Source: Trifolium pratense | Taxonomy: Eukaryota > Streptophyta > Magnoliopsida > Fabales > Fabaceae | Direction of reading: 5' to 3' | NCBI RefSeq assembly: GCF_020283565.1 | Contig: NC_060060.1 | Span: forward strand, 620,001-684,000 | Length of the DNA stretch: 64,000 bases | Part shown: piece after piece, positions 46,826 through 56,745 of the stretch | Position numbering within the stretch: the stretch's first letter is position 1 | Layout: each line of letters begins with the position of its first letter | Notes under the pieces: model-generated | Told to the model about the DNA's origin: nothing | What the model saw: only the letters and a program-made list of their open reading frames with translations | Database searches by the model: none | Position numbers and translations under genes: made by a program

Positions 46826-49800
46826 TTGTTTCTCATACAGCCTATCACTCAAAGAAGTATCATGAATCATTCATGGTATCTGGATAGTGGGTGTTCAAGG
46901 CACATGACTGGTGACAAACAACTGTTTTCCAAGCTAACCATGAAAGAAGGAGGTTCTGTTGGCTTTGGAGGTAATCAGAAAGGAAAGATAATAGGTACAG
47001 GTACAGTAGGTAATTCCTCCCTATCTATTAATGATGTTTGGTTAGTTGATGGACTTAAGCATAATCTATTGAGCATAAGTCAATTTTGCGACAATGGTTA
47101 TGTAGTTGTCTTTAATAAGGAATCATGTACTGTGTCTAAACAATCTGATAACACCATGATTTTCAAAGGTCTGAGAAAGAACAATGTTTATAAAATTAAT
47201 CTTTCTGATTTGAATGAACAAAAAGTGATGTGTCTTTTGACCTTGAGTGAAGAAAAATGGATCTGGCATAAGAGGTTAGGCCATGCTAACTGGAGGTTAA
47301 TCTCTAAGCTTAGTAAGCTTGACCTTGTCAGAGGTTTACCTAAAATTAAATATCACTCAAACACACTTTGTGGTTCATGCCAAAAAGGAAAGATTACAAA
47401 GTCATCTTTTAAACCTAAGAACATTGTCTCTACCTCAAGACCATTGGAACTTCTTCACATTGATCTTTTTGGACCAGTTAACACTGCTTCAATCAATGGA
47501 AAGAAATATGGATTAGTGATTGTTGATGATTACAGTAGATGGACTTGGGTAAAATTCCTAAGAACAAAAGATGAAGCTTATGATGAGTTTAGCATCTTCT
47601 GCAAACAAATTCAAAATGAAAAAGGCTACACTATTTTAAAAGTTAGAAGTGATCATGGTGGAGAATTTGAAAATGAACCTTTTGAAAACTTTTGTGAAAA
47701 ATTTGGCATTCTGCATGAATTCTCTTCTCCTAGAACTCCTCAACAAAATGGGGTTGTAGAAAGGAAGAATAGAACTCTGCAAGAAATGGCCAGAACCATG
47801 ATGCATGAAACAAATGTAGCAAAGTTTTTATGGGCAGAAGCTGTAAACACAGCATGTTATGTTCAAAATAGAATCTATATCAGATCTAAGTTGAACAAAA
47901 CTGCTTATGAATTGTTCAAAGGAAGAAAACCTGATATTTCTTATTTTCATCAGTTTGGATGTACGTGTTACATCTTAAATAACAAAGTCCATCTAAAGAA
48001 ATTTGATGCTAGGGGTTATAAGGGTATCTTTATAGGATATTCTGAACGCTCAAAAGCATACAGACTATATATTTCTGAAACACACACTGTGGAAGAAAGT
48101 ATGCATGTCAAATTTGATGACAAAGAGCCTGACCAAGTGTCAGAGCTTGTGGAAGGTTTATCTAGATTTCAGGTATCAGAGGATCAATATTCAGATATTC
48201 CAAACTACTCAGAACATCCATTCTCTGAAGTACCTCTGAACACAATAGTTCCTACAGACTCTGAACAACCAAGAACAGAAGCATCTGCTGAACCTGATGT
48301 TGATGAGTCTGAAGATGATGAGCCCCCAAGAAATACTTTCAAATACAAGTCATCACATCCAGAGGAACTGATCTTAGGCAACAAGGATAGTCCAAGAAAG
48401 ACAAGATCTCAACTGAGAAATGAGGAATCATTAGTTGGTCTTATCTCAATGATGGAACCTTCAAAGATTGATGAAGCTCTGAAGGATGATGCTTGGATTG
48501 TAGCAATGCAAGAAGAGCTGAATCAATTCCAAAGGAATGATGTATGGACTCTAGTGCCTAAACCTTCACACAAGAACATTATTGGAACAAAATGGGTATT
48601 CAGAAACAAGCTGAATGAACAAGGTGAAGTGGTAAGGAACAAGGCTAGATTGGTTGCACAAGGTTATAGTCAACAAGAGGGGATTGACTATACTGAAACC
48701 TTTGCACCAGTTGCTAGACTTGAAGCTATCAGGTTACTTCTATCTTATGCTGTTAATCATGGAATAACCTTATATCAAATGGATGTTAAAAGTGCCTTCT
48801 TAAATGGTTTTATTTCTGAAGAAGTGTATGTTAAGCAACCTCCTGGTTTTGAAGATGTCTCAAACCCTGAACATGTTTTTAAACTGAAGAAATCACTGTA
48901 TGGTCTGAAACAAGCTCCAAGAGCTTGGTATGACAGACTCAGTAATTTCCTTCTTGAAAAAGGTTTTGAGAAAGGAAAGGTTGACTGCACACTCTTTAGA
49001 AAGACAACCAAAGAAGACATCTTAATCATTCAAATTTATGTTGATGATATTATTTTTGGTTCAACTAATGCTGCTTTGTGCAAGAATTTTTCTAAGATAA
49101 TGCAGGATGAATTTGAAATGAGCATGATGGGAGAGTTGAAGTTCTTTCTTGGAATTCAAATCAATCAGAAGAAGGAAGGAACTTATGTTCATCAATCTAA
49201 ATACACTAAAGAACTTCTGAAGAAATTCAATCTAGATGACTGCAAGATAATGAATACTCCTATGCATCCAACTACCAACATGGGCAAGTCAGATGATGAA
49301 GGAAAGGTAGATCAAAAGGTCTACAGAGGTATGATTGGTTCCTTACTCTATCTGACAGCCTCTAGACCAGATATTCTATTCAGTGTTTGCTTATGTGCAA
49401 GATTCCAGTCAGATCCCAGAGAATCTCATCTTACTGCTGTAAAGAGAATCTTTAGGTATCTGAAAGGAACAACTAATCTTGGACTTCTCTATAAGAAATC
49501 CAATGATTATGTGCTAAATGGATTCTGTGATGCTGACTATGCTGGAGATAAAATTGAAAGAAAATCCACAAGTGGCAATTGTCAATTTGTTGGTGAAAAC
49601 CTTATCTCCTGGGCTAGTAAGAGACAAACTACTATAGCTTTGTCTACAGCAGAAGCAGAATACATTTCAGCAGCTAAGTGTTGCACACAACTACTCTGGC
49701 TAAAATATCAGTTAGAAGATTATCAGGTAAGCAGTAACAATATTCCTTTATATTGTGATAATACTGCAGCCATTCATTTATCTAAAAATCCTATTCTACA

Positions 49801-49984
49801 CTCTAGAGCCAAACATATTGAAATTAAACACCATTTTATCAGAGATTATGTTCAGAGAGGCATTATAGATATTCAGTTTGTTGATACTGAAAATCAATGG
49901 GCTGATATATTTACTAAAGCTTTATCTGTTGAAAGATTTGATTTTATAAAGAAACATCTGAACATGTTTTCAATCTCTGAATGA
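46826..49984 (+). CDS. Sirevirus Pol: protease, integrase, reverse transcriptase, RNase H
   Basis: The open frame runs from 46820 to 49984 (start codon uncertain; first ATG at 46861, [10 protein letters not shown]). Domains: aspartic protease [11 protein letters not shown] (about 20-30); gag-pre-integrase [10 protein letters not shown] (about 148); integrase core with HIDLFGP, SDHGGEF and the Glu of [20 protein letters not shown] (about 210-320); RT from [20 protein letters not shown] to [10 protein letters not shown] (about 575-745); and RNase [30 protein letters not shown] (about 901-960). Integrase before RT defines copia. All catalytic residues seem present. It is out of frame with gag by -1, with almost no overlap (GATTAAAG, 46818-46825), so expression needs frameshifting or reinitiation, or this copy carries a frameshift. 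Confidence 0.95.
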   Translation: MFLIQPITQRSIMNHSWYLDSGCSRHMTGDKQLFSKLTMKEGGSVGFGGNQKGKIIGTGTVGNSSLSINDVWLVDGLKHNLLSISQFCDNGYVVVFNKESCTVSKQSDNTMIFKGLRKNNVYKINLSDLNEQKVMCLLTLSEEKWIWHKRLGHANWRLISKLSKLDLVRGLPKIKYHSNTLCGSCQKGKITKSSFKPKNIVSTSRPLELLHIDLFGPVNTASINGKKYGLVIVDDYSRWTWVKFLRTKDEAYDEFSIFCKQIQNEKGYTILKVRSDHGGEFENEPFENFCEKFGILHEFSSPRTPQQNGVVERKNRTLQEMARTMMHETNVAKFLWAEAVNTACYVQNRIYIRSKLNKTAYELFKGRKPDISYFHQFGCTCYILNNKVHLKKFDARGYKGIFIGYSERSKAYRLYISETHTVEESMHVKFDDKEPDQVSELVEGLSRFQVSEDQYSDIPNYSEHPFSEVPLNTIVPTDSEQPRTEASAEPDVDESEDDEPPRNTFKYKSSHPEELILGNKDSPRKTRSQLRNEESLVGLISMMEPSKIDEALKDDAWIVAMQEELNQFQRNDVWTLVPKPSHKNIIGTKWVFRNKLNEQGEVVRNKARLVAQGYSQQEGIDYTETFAPVARLEAIRLLLSYAVNHGITLYQMDVKSAFLNGFISEEVYVKQPPGFEDVSNPEHVFKLKKSLYGLKQAPRAWYDRLSNFLLEKGFEKGKVDCTLFRKTTKEDILIIQIYVDDIIFGSTNAALCKNFSKIMQDEFEMSMMGELKFFLGIQINQKKEGTYVHQSKYTKELLKKFNLDDCKIMNTPMHPTTNMGKSDDEGKVDQKVYRGMIGSLLYLTASRPDILFSVCLCARFQSDPRESHLTAVKRIFRYLKGTTNLGLLYKKSNDYVLNGFCDADYAGDKIERKSTSGNCQFVGENLISWASKRQTTIALSTAEAEYISAAKCCTQLLWLKYQLEDYQVSSNNIPLYCDNTAAIHLSKNPILHSRAKHIEIKHHFIRDYVQRGIIDIQFVDTENQWADIFTKALSVERFDFIKKHLNMFSISE

Positions 49985-50436
49985 AAAATTGTTTTTGGCA
50001 ATTAAAGTGTAAGAGGTTATGTATATCAGAACTTATGATTCAGAACATCTGAAACACAAGCTCTGAAGTACTTGACTCTGATAGAGAATTTTAAATAACT
50101 CAGAGGCTCTGAATTATTTTAGTGGGAAACGTTCAGTATTCACTGCTGAACAGTTGTCCATTAAAATAGCAGTTACCGAGTAAATTTTCTGCACGTGGTC
50201 TACATGTGTCAGGTAGTGGGTGGTTAATGATGATTTTTGGTATTCAACTTTCTGTCAATTAGCGTAACTTCCCAAATTTGCTATTTTCGTGTTAACTGTA
50301 CTCATTTAAATAAACTTACACAATACACTTGCACACTATTCACTTTCACAACCTACACTTTCATATTCTCTCTAAACCTCCAACACAATTTCTTTCTCTC
50401 TCGTTAGTCTTCCAAACCTTACCCTAATCTCCAACA
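49985..50436 (+). promoter_or_regulatory. Spacer before the envelope-like ORF; leader and possible splice acceptor
   Basis: The first part is rich in CTCTGA/TCAGA words. From about 50340 it turns into a C/T-rich leader typical of plant 5' UTRs, with TTTCTTTCTCTCTCGTTAG at 50389-50407 resembling a strong 3' splice site 30 bp ahead of the ATG. This suggests a spliced subgenomic RNA or own promoter for ORF3; inference only. Confidence 0.35.
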
Positions 50437-53205
50437 ATGGCTGGTGCTTCGTCTTCTTCTTCAAAAAGGATTCCACCGTTCATATTCAAGAATCTTCAGA
50501 TTGTTGGGAATGAGATGGAATTCCCAGAATCTGAACTTACTTTTCTTTCAGAAAAGATGGTTGATTTCGATGATCTACAAGCGAATGGGTTTGATGTTAA
50601 AAAGTACTTTATCGCTCAGGGATGGGATAAGTACTTCGACATGCTTAATGGTCCCATTTATCCAGATTTGTTGAAGAAATTTTGGATGAAAGCAAAGGTA
50701 TTTGATAAGCATGAAGCTAAGAAGGAAGAGCTTGCTGCAATAGAAAGAGATCCTAGTCTGAAAGGTAAAACTAGGAAGGAAATGGGTTTGCTGGATTATA
50801 CAGGTGTACAGATTAGGTCAAATATCTGTGGGATGAACATGGCAATCTCGCCTATTCATTTCAATGCTCTTCTTGGTCTACCTAACTCTGGGATAGAGTT
50901 AGATGTGTTTGAAAAGGATACAAGATACAGGGATGATCTTCTGCATCTCATCTGCACAGATTTCTCTTTAAAAGGGAAAGTAAAGGGTCTGACTGATGAA
51001 TGTAGAGTTCTTTTCAAGATCATCCTAGCAGCTATCAGTCCAAGGGTTGGTGGGACTGATACTATCTCCTGGACTCATCGTCATCTGCTGTATTTTCTTC
51101 TGACTGAAAAGAAGGTTAATCTAGGAGATTACTTTTTTGAACGTATTTGTGAAGCCATTTTTGCAAGTAAATCTCAGAGGAAAACTACTATAGTTTATCC
51201 TAGGCTGTTGTCTGACCTTCTGCATCAAGGTCATGTTGTTCAGAACTTGAGGAAATTCCACCCTGAATTAGTTGAGAAGAGGTTCTATCCAGAAATTCTG
51301 AACGCTAACTTTCTGTCCAAGATGCGTTTGATTGCATCTAAGCCTGTTGCTCCCCCACAAGAGTTCACTGTTAGGCTTGAGGATCGTCTGTATGTCGCAG
51401 GCTATCCACTTATATCTGAAGCTGATGCTGAGCATGTAATTCAAGGCTACTTGGAAGTGCTCAGACAAGAAGGTTTTGTTGTTGATAGGAGTATGATTCC
51501 TCCTGCTCCTGTCAATCTGTATAACCCTAAGAGGAAACCAAAGAGAAAAGCTGATTCTCAGGATGAGCAAGTTAAGCCAGATCTTCTTGCTCAGAAGAAG
51601 GTTAAGGTTGAGCAATCTATGGCTGAACAGAGAACTAAGAGGAAGCATGAAGAAACTGCAAACAAGGCTGCTGAGGGAGCTTCTAAAAAGCCTATTGTTA
51701 TTGAGGAAGATAGTTCAGACAGTTCATCTGAAGGATCTACGTCAGAAGATGAGACTGAATCTGATGAGGAGACTCTTGCTACTCGTTTGAGGAAAAGACC
51801 TGCTCCTACTCCTAAAGATAAAGGTAAGTCTTCTAAGTATGTCTTTAATGAAAAAGAGATTGGATTAGGTTACACCAAACCTCTCAAAACCATCTTACCA
51901 ACCTCTGATATTTCAACCTCTGATAACCCCCTATCTGAACTTGACAAACATCTGAGCCCTGACCCTCTTAATAATCACCCTTTTTCTCATGAAACTCAAC
52001 ACAAATCTAGCTCACCTCCAAAACCTACATCACCTCAACCTGCACCTCAACCTGACATTCCACCATCTGAACCTCAACCAGATATTCCTGTCACTAAACC
52101 AACCTCTCCCACAAAACAATCCTCTCCACCTCCTGAACCAACCCCTGCACACAAATCTCCTGAACCAACCCCTGAACAAATTGCTCCTAAACCAACTTCT
52201 GAACATAAATCTCCTGAACCATCTCCTGAACATGTTCACCCTGAATCCACTTCTGACATCTCATCATCTGAACCAACCCCTGAACCCCATCCTAACCCAA
52301 GTGCTGAACATGCTTCTCCTGAGCGTATTCACACTTGTGCTCCCAAGCCTTCAGAGGTAGAAGTTGTGATTATTGACAACCCTACTCCTGAAATACCTAC
52401 TCTCTCTACCATTCCCAATCCTTCACCATCATCATCCAACACTTTTAGAAATCTATCCACTCAATTTCATGAAGACTTGCTTAGATTATCTACAATAAAG
52501 GACAGGTTCTTAGTTTGTCCTTCTGATGTGGATCTTGAAGTATCAAGCATTAAGGCAAGGATTTGCAATGCTTTGGATGTTGCTGCTGCAAAGGTTAAGG
52601 CTGTTATTGGTAAGCGGGATCTGGAAGGTATAAGCTTCATGAGGGACAGTCTGGCTAGGGCTGAGTTGAAAAGGTTAACGCCATTCAATCATGAAGAGCA
52701 TGAGCGTGCTAAGCTTGTTGCTATAGCTGCTGCTGTGAGGCGTATGTCTGAATTCAAAGATTGCTGGGTTGATTCTACTCTTATGCAACGTCTTGAGGAT
52801 CAAAGGATTGAGACTGCACGTCTGGACGAAGCTGCTGCTAGAGTTGCTGAGTTAGCAAATGAGCTACATAATGAAGATGCCACAGAAGAGGATGTACTGG
52901 ATGTGCTTGCTTCTCAGGATCAAGAGGATGTGCTGATGATAGACTATCCAGAGGAAGGTGAACCCTCTGATAAAGGCAAGGCACCTTTGATTGAAGAACC
53001 AGAACCTGTGATTGAAGATCAAGCTCCTGCTATGGCAGATCAGTTGCAGATTTTTCAAGAAGCCCTGAGGGAACAGCAAGAAGGTCTAGAACGTCAAAGA
53101 GCTGCTCAAGAGACATTGGAAACCAAGGTGGATGGTTTAGTTTCCAATGTGGGATCATTGAATGATAAATTTGACCAACTCTTAGCCTTTCTTAAGAAAC
53201 CCTAG
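50437..53205 (+). CDS. Sirevirus envelope-like ORF (third ORF after pol)
   Basis: 922 residues from MAGASSSSSKRIPP. Residues about 15-340 form a globular, mixed-composition region (QGWDKYFDMLNGPIYPDLLK, YTGVQIRSNICGMNMAISPI) of the kind annotated in plants as putative transposon protein. Then come a basic patch (NPKRKPKRKAD), an acidic/serine stretch after PIVIEEDSSDSSSEG (about 417-445), a long Pro/Ser/Thr repeat with PEPTPE-like units (about 515-640), an Ala-rich helical part and a C-terminal coiled coil (about 865-918). I see no clear signal peptide or transmembrane segment, so envelope-like describes position and family, not proven function. Fully open. Confidence 0.85.
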   Translation: MAGASSSSSKRIPPFIFKNLQIVGNEMEFPESELTFLSEKMVDFDDLQANGFDVKKYFIAQGWDKYFDMLNGPIYPDLLKKFWMKAKVFDKHEAKKEELAAIERDPSLKGKTRKEMGLLDYTGVQIRSNICGMNMAISPIHFNALLGLPNSGIELDVFEKDTRYRDDLLHLICTDFSLKGKVKGLTDECRVLFKIILAAISPRVGGTDTISWTHRHLLYFLLTEKKVNLGDYFFERICEAIFASKSQRKTTIVYPRLLSDLLHQGHVVQNLRKFHPELVEKRFYPEILNANFLSKMRLIASKPVAPPQEFTVRLEDRLYVAGYPLISEADAEHVIQGYLEVLRQEGFVVDRSMIPPAPVNLYNPKRKPKRKADSQDEQVKPDLLAQKKVKVEQSMAEQRTKRKHEETANKAAEGASKKPIVIEEDSSDSSSEGSTSEDETESDEETLATRLRKRPAPTPKDKGKSSKYVFNEKEIGLGYTKPLKTILPTSDISTSDNPLSELDKHLSPDPLNNHPFSHETQHKSSSPPKPTSPQPAPQPDIPPSEPQPDIPVTKPTSPTKQSSPPPEPTPAHKSPEPTPEQIAPKPTSEHKSPEPSPEHVHPESTSDISSSEPTPEPHPNPSAEHASPERIHTCAPKPSEVEVVIIDNPTPEIPTLSTIPNPSPSSSNTFRNLSTQFHEDLLRLSTIKDRFLVCPSDVDLEVSSIKARICNALDVAAAKVKAVIGKRDLEGISFMRDSLARAELKRLTPFNHEEHERAKLVAIAAAVRRMSEFKDCWVDSTLMQRLEDQRIETARLDEAAARVAELANELHNEDATEEDVLDVLASQDQEDVLMIDYPEEGEPSDKGKAPLIEEPEPVIEDQAPAMADQLQIFQEALREQQEGLERQRAAQETLETKVDGLVSNVGSLNDKFDQLLAFLKKP

Positions 53206-53436
53206 GATTCTCTGCACATGTTTTATGCATTCTTTTTATTCTCTGTTTTATCCTCTGAACAATTTTCTTTCTTATTATGTGGTTTATTATATGTTTTGTT
53301 TGTTTTGCTTGTGATTCTTTTCTTTGTTAAATTAGAACATAAGAACACAAGATGCTTTTAAAAACGAAAATTTTTATTAATGATCTGATAATGTAGAGTA
53401 CATTGGTAAACAGAAAAAGAAAAAGACAACCTAATC

Positions 53437-53802
53437 CTAATCAGATGGATAAAACTCAGAAGAAATCTCTGATTTCTCCTCAGCATCCTCTGATGATATT
53501 TCAATGGGATCTGGGTTTTGCTCTTGTTCTTCTTCTTCTTGTTCCTCTTCTGGAACATAGCTAGCCAAGAACTCCACATAGTCAGCATCATCTTCATTCT
53601 CTTCAGCTTCAGAGTCTGATGAGATGATTATTATCTCAGCATCTTGTGGTTTCTTGTTATCTTTTTTATCCTTCTCTTCGTCTTCGCGTTTCTCTTCGTT
53701 CTTCTTTCTCTTAAACTCTGCGATGCGTAAACTAAATCTTTTAATTATTCCTACCTTCTCTTGCTTCACTTGTTTCTTCTTGTTTTTACGTGAAGCAGGC
53801 AT
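53437..53802 (-). CDS. Antisense ORF of the Sirevirus, 121 aa, charged
   Basis: Begins MPASRKNKKKQVKQEK and runs 121 codons opposite to gag-pol, between the envelope-like ORF and the polypurine tracts. The N-terminal 52 residues are strongly basic (nuclear-localisation-like), the rest strongly acidic. EIIIISSDSEAEE (56-68) and PIEISSEDAEE (99-109) look like SUMO-interaction motifs: a branched hydrophobic core followed by Ser/acidic residues. On its strand TATAAAA lies near 53905-53912 and TTTATAAAAAGG near 53816-53827. No family recognised. Length, codon-like composition and TATA boxes favour a real gene, but an accidental frame in a CT-rich region cannot be excluded. Confidence 0.5.
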   Translation of the reverse strand: MPASRKNKKKQVKQEKVGIIKRFSLRIAEFKRKKNEEKREDEEKDKKDNKKPQDAEIIIISSDSEAEENEDDADYVEFLASYVPEEEQEEEEQEQNPDPIEISSEDAEEKSEISSEFYPSD

Positions 53803-53936
53803 GTTAACTTGTTCCTTTTTATAAACCCTTGAGCGCGTTGGTTTTTGTTTTTGAAATTAATTCACCTTTGTAACAACCACTCTTTCTTCTTTGACTGTCT
53901 TGGTTTTATAACTTTGTTTTACTTTTTGATAATGAC

Positions 53937-54380
53937 AAAAGGGGGAGTAGTTACGCATTAATTGATATACTCCAAAACTGAAACCACGCCTTTTATCTCG
54001 CTTTTATCTGTTAAATTAAAAGTTGTTTCTTTTAAGTTGTCTTACGTATTTCAATGCGGAGACTAAGTTAGTTGAAACTGAAATAAATTTCATAAGTAAG
54101 GATAAGTTAAGAGTGCAATTTTAACTTAGCCTTATGAGACTTAGGGGGAGAGCTTGCAAACCTCTCACTCTGAAGAAAGATATGAAATTTGTTTTATTTC
54201 AAAACATCTTAATCTTATACTAAATTAAAATATCATGGATAAAACATAAAGTTCAGACTTTATGGAGTATCAATCTTAGGGGGAGCTTGCAAACCTCATA
54301 AACCTAAGAGAAACATGATAAGTTAATTTAACAACAATTGTCAATTAATACTTATGTTTGTCATCATCAAAAAGGGGGAG
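53937..54380 (+). other. Multiple polypurine tracts of the Sirevirus
   Basis: GGGGGAG occurs four times: 53941-53947 (AAAAGGGGGAG), 54144-54150, 54279-54285, and 54374-54380 directly before the 3' LTR (AAAAGGGGGAGAT). The two middle ones lie in repeated CTTAGGGGGAG...CTTGCAAACCTC blocks. Only the last is the standard plus-strand primer; arrays like this are a known Sirevirus feature. Confidence 0.8.
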
Positions 54381-54382
54381 AT

Positions 54383-55505
54383 TGTTGGAACAAAATTGAT
54401 TTAAAAATGTTTGCCCCTAAATCTATAAAGGTTTTGATGATAACAAAGTATTAATAAACAATTGGAAGGACTAAAAATTTATTTTAAGTGCGCAGATATA
54501 AGCATCATATAAGCTCTGAGTGAAGTTCAGAGGATGTGAATTCAGAAGTTCACAAGCGCTCAGAAGATGTTGGACTTCAGAGGTTACAACGTTCAGAGGA
54601 TGAAGACTTCAGAACTTCTTGTCTGTCTACAAGCTTCATCAAACTCTGAAGATCTCTTTGAAAGCTGTGAAGATTCTCTTTACTAGTCAACTCTTCTTCC
54701 AATGAAGAAAAGGACCTTTCAAGTCTGATCAGCTCAGCTACCTCTGTTTTGTCTGTCCTATCTTGAGAACGTGGGTCTTCAGTTTTGTTAGCTGAATAAG
54801 GAAAGTCCACTCTGCAGTAGTCAAAGTAACTGAAACTCTTTCTTAGTTTTGGATACAACCAAACTGCATCAAGACAGACTGCTTGAAGACAAAAGGTTAT
54901 CAACTCCAACGGCTCCTTTGCAACGACTCTTTTCTAGTGGTATATATACTTGAAGGATCAGCTGCAACAATATAACAATTATCAAGAATTGAACGTGCGC
55001 TGAACAAACTCTGAACTCTGTGATATACAAGCTCTGAACCTTTCTCAAGTGTTTTTGCACTTTAGCCAAATACTCTGTACTATTTGTATTTGCTCACCTT
55101 AGGTTCATCTAAGAGCATTTGTATATTTTTATATACTTTACCATTACTTGAGGAAACTTAAGCTTGTGTGCTTAAGTGTGTAACTTAAACTTGTGTGTTT
55201 AAGTGTGAAGTCTTAAGCTTGTGTGCTTGAGCATAGTTGTGAAGTCTCTTGCTTGTGTGCTTGAGCAGGTGTAATCTTGTGTGATTATAGTGAACTCCCT
55301 TGGAAGTGCAAGGGGACTGGACTACTCTCGTTTTGTGAGAGGAACCAGTATAAATTGCTTGTGTGATCTCTCTCTCTATCTCCTTAACTTGTTATTTATT
55401 GTGTTACTTTTCCGCTGCTAACGTAGTTGAGTTAAGAACTTGAAAAAGTTTTAACTTAGCTAAAACACAATTCAACCCCCCCCTTCTTGTGTTTTCACAC
55501 CTTCA
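54383..55505 (+). repeat. 3' LTR of the Sirevirus
   Basis: Same length as the 5' LTR (offset 11152 bp) with no difference noted on visual comparison. Minus-strand frames of 110 and 66 codons recur in both LTRs simply because the LTRs are the same. Confidence 0.95.
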
Positions 55506-55528
55506 ATATATATATATATATATATATA

Positions 55529-56745
55529 TTTGACAAAACTAGTGATAAGCTACCAAAAATTCTAATAACAAATCAAATTGCGTGATCATGCGCAAAATCA
55601 CTTGTGCCATATATAGCACTACTCTTTTATTATAAAGCAAACAATAACACCCATTTAGCATTCATTAGAGACAATGCTTGTATAATATAACCATCATATC
55701 TTAGTAGCAATCTCTCTTATTTTTTTAATAGAGATAGATAATAAGCACTACATGCTATTAAACAAAAAACTCCTATTGAGGATGCTTTTAAAGAGCGCAT
55801 GTTAAAATAAAAATCTACGTATAATAAATTTATCTTAAAATTTATATAGTCAATTTTTTAAAAACTTAGCACAATAAGATTAATTTTTTTTTTTTTTACA
55901 GTCATAAGATTAATTTTCTAAACAATAGGTTATATCATGCTATAATTTTTGGAATATAAATAGGATATTATATGTCACAAGTAATAATAGTGCTGAAACC
56001 TTGACCCAAAAAAAATTAAAATGATAGTGCTGCAACTTGATAGGTTTTGTATTCATTTCGGTATCTTTCTTCTCAACATCTAATTGGTTTTGTATTCATC
56101 TTCAGTTCTCTAAAACCCCACCTAAACCCTTAATTAAAAACACAGAAATTTAATTAATTTATGATAAATAAAAAATTATATAAATTTGATATTTTTTTTT
56201 TATGTTTAGTCAAATTAGCTATTTTAAGAATAAATTAATTTTATGGGCATTAATATATTCTGGTTCCAATTATTTGACCAATAATATTCAAGATTACTAG
56301 TATTAAATATATTGAAATGTGTTTTTATTTGTTAGTTTAACAATCAAATGAGTTGAGTCAAGAAAAAGATCATTAAAAAATATTCTACTCTAATGATAAA
56401 TTTTCTGTGAATTGTTATATTTTTTTTGTTACCGTATTATTGGCATGAAGTATCTAAGTAGATTTTTTTCTCCTAACCCAATTTTTTCATTAAAATTTGA
56501 AATACATGAAAAGGATAGAAAAATGTGACTAGAAATTTGACATACTTTATAATAAAAAATAACACATGGCATATATACTCACCCTCTCCCGGCTATTGGT
56601 TAAATATCGGACGAATTTATTTAATTTTGAATTCTCTTTAAAAATCAATTTGTAAAAAATATAATATGAATTGTCTAATCTCTTTATAACTGCTGAGATT
56701 TATTGACCGTAATATTTGATATTGAGAGTTCGAGTCATGTAGAAA
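55529..56745. other. Intergenic stretch left of the ERF gene
   Basis: AT-rich, no gene or clear repeat found. The last few hundred bases are the expected 3' UTR of the minus-strand ERF gene. Confidence 0.5.

Larger units (their letters stand above)
43231..55505 (+). mobile_element. Complete Ty1/copia Sirevirus (SIRE1/Maximus-like) retrotransposon
   Basis: A 12275 bp element with two 1123 bp LTRs (43231-44353, 54383-55505) starting TGTTGG and ending TTCA. No difference between the LTRs was found in the stretches compared by eye, and the lengths are equal. ATATA flanks both sides, but within an AT microsatellite this is weak evidence for the duplication. Order: PBS, gag, pol (integrase before RT), envelope-like ORF, antisense ORF, four GGGGGAG tracts, 3' LTR. 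Long gag, an extra ORF after pol and multiple polypurine tracts are Sirevirus hallmarks. Insertion must be very recent. Confidence 0.95.

Noticed and set aside
50444..52688. Several overlapping frames inside the envelope-like ORF on both strands
   Set aside because: Shadows of the 922-codon ORF; the proline-rich repeat keeps other frames open.
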